Below the pieces are notes generated by a model. That model saw only the letters and a program-made list of their open reading frames with translations, had not been told where the DNA came from and did no database searches. From Bacteriovoracaceae bacterium UBA2394 (GTDB lineage Bacteria; Bdellovibrionota; UBA2394): a stretch of DNA of 5,075 nucleotides. The DNA lies in the NCBI GenBank assembly GCA_002343335.1, contig DDSI01000074.1, forward strand, positions 1 through 5,075, written 5' to 3'. Positions within the stretch are counted from its first letter, which is position 1, and the number at the start of each line of letters is the position of its first letter. Positions 4,540 to 5,075 of this stretch are shown here, one piece after another. The translations under genes were made by a program, and so were the position numbers.

Positions 4540-5075
4540 CAGTCTTGTTTTCCCGGAAATTGATGCATTCGTCGATCATTTTGATGGGATCATATCCAAC
4601 TTGGGGCCGGCACAATTCGTAGATAGCAGTTCTCTTGAGCAGATCGCCGCATCTTTCAAAATGGACTCGGCGGTCGCCGATCTGGTTCAGAAATTCGATG
4701 CGGTATGTATTGGAATGGAGTGCTAGAAATGCATTCCGACCGGTAAGGCGCTGGAAGCGAAGGTCATTTCGATCCTCCACTTTGAGAGTAAAAATATTTC
4801 GTACGGGGAGAGTTCGCGCGTCAAAGGATCTCGGAATCGGTAGATTAAATTTATCGATTCGATTGTAAATTGATTTTAACTTTTGTGAACTTATCTCAAA
4901 AGCTTTAAGGGTGCTCTCCCATAGCTTCAACTGTGGATAACCTGGCGACACCTTGGGTGAAGATTCGGCTGGAAATCGAATCATGGCAATGTCATCGGAC
5001 AAAATTTTGTAGCCCGCATAAACGGCAGCGGTCGCCAATGTGGATTTTCCAATCCCTGAAGGCCCGGAAAAGATG
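4484..5075 (-). CDS. HPr-kinase-like protein (lasso/RiPP tailoring kinase), 5' end beyond the window
   Basis: The gene runs off the right edge; 196 residues are visible. The first visible residues are IFSGPSGIGKSTLATAAV, a Walker A/P-loop (codons about 5039-5065), so the true start lies outside the window. The TTG at 5036-5038 is an internal Leu codon, not a start. LSDDIAMIRF about 20 residues later is the SDD/DD motif of the HPr-kinase C-terminal fold. PGYPQLKLW and LPVRNIFTLK also match the small HPrK-like proteins of RiPP clusters, which are shorter than HPrK/P and phosphorylate the C-terminal Ser of a lasso precursor (PadeK/ThcoK). The last about 18 residues (DESLDGDHTPQTQSSRTL) look disordered and lie in the overlap with the PqqD-like gene. 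The neighbour's core ends in Ser, which agrees with this role. Confidence 0.82.
   Translation of the reverse strand, partial: IFSGPSGIGKSTLATAAVYAGYKILSDDIAMIRFPAESSPKVSPGYPQLKLWESTLKAFEISSQKLKSIYNRIDKFNLPIPRSFDARTLPVRNIFTLKVEDRNDLRFQRLTGRNAFLALHSNTYRIEFLNQIGDRRVHFERCGDLLKRTAIYELCRPQVGYDPIKMIDECINFRENKTDESLDGDHTPQTQSSRTL

Noticed and set aside
4502..4868. + strand ORFs opposite the kinase gene
   Set aside because: They are shadows of the HPr-kinase-like frame with no ribosome site or motif.
5036..5038. TTG as start codon of the HPr-kinase-like gene
   Set aside because: It is the Leu codon directly after the Walker A Lys-Ser-Thr. The frame continues to the window edge with the rest of the P-loop, so the gene is truncated, not short.

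Overview
The window looks like an accessory stretch of a Gram-negative chromosome. It has moderate GC, several Sec signal peptides, an ElaB/YqjD/DUF883-type anchored protein and a Thivi_2564-like membrane protein. The overall style suggests a proteobacterium or a Bdellovibrionota-like relative, but nothing here fixes the taxonomy.

Layout, left to right. (1) Positions 18-730 (+) hold a compact two-gene operon. A Pol-beta-type nucleotidyltransferase has its stop fused (ATGA overlap) to the start of a ribbon-helix-helix (CopG-antitoxin-like) protein. This is a plausible toxin-antitoxin or defence pair, with a short AT-rich palindrome at its 5' end that could be its operator. (2) Positions 826-2250 (-) encode a large signal-peptide-bearing protein of unknown family. 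Its middle contains a D...ExK pattern like the PD-(D/E)XK nuclease core. (3) Divergent from it, 2343-3008 (+) encodes an exported or anchored DUF6624-like protein. (4) Positions 3092-3559 (+) form a two-gene operon of small membrane proteins (DUF883/YqjD-like, then Thivi_2564-like) with a good promoter and ribosome site. It ends in a perfect 10-bp stem-loop that also lies just past the convergent gene. (5) Positions 3589-4104 (-) encode a small secreted Cys-containing protein that I do not recognise. (6) Positions 4159-5075 (-) are the end of a RiPP, most likely lasso-peptide, biosynthetic cluster. A truncated HPr-kinase-like gene is followed, with a 56-nt overlap, by a PqqD-like leader-recognition protein (B1/RRE).

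The most notable point is the C-terminus of that PqqD-like protein. After the PqqD domain ends, the last 34 residues read like a complete lasso precursor peptide: a W-x-x-P leader with Thr at position -2, then a 16-residue core GGIMNIDESNNGILLS. The core has Gly1, acidic residues at 7 and 8, and a C-terminal Ser. A C-terminal Ser is the residue phosphorylated by HPr-kinase-like enzymes in paeninodin-type clusters, so kinase, recognition domain and substrate fit together. The protease (B2) and cyclase (C) would have to lie beyond position 5075 or elsewhere.

No rRNA, tRNA, CRISPR array, IS element or integrase is visible, and no gene-free stretch exceeds about 100 bases.
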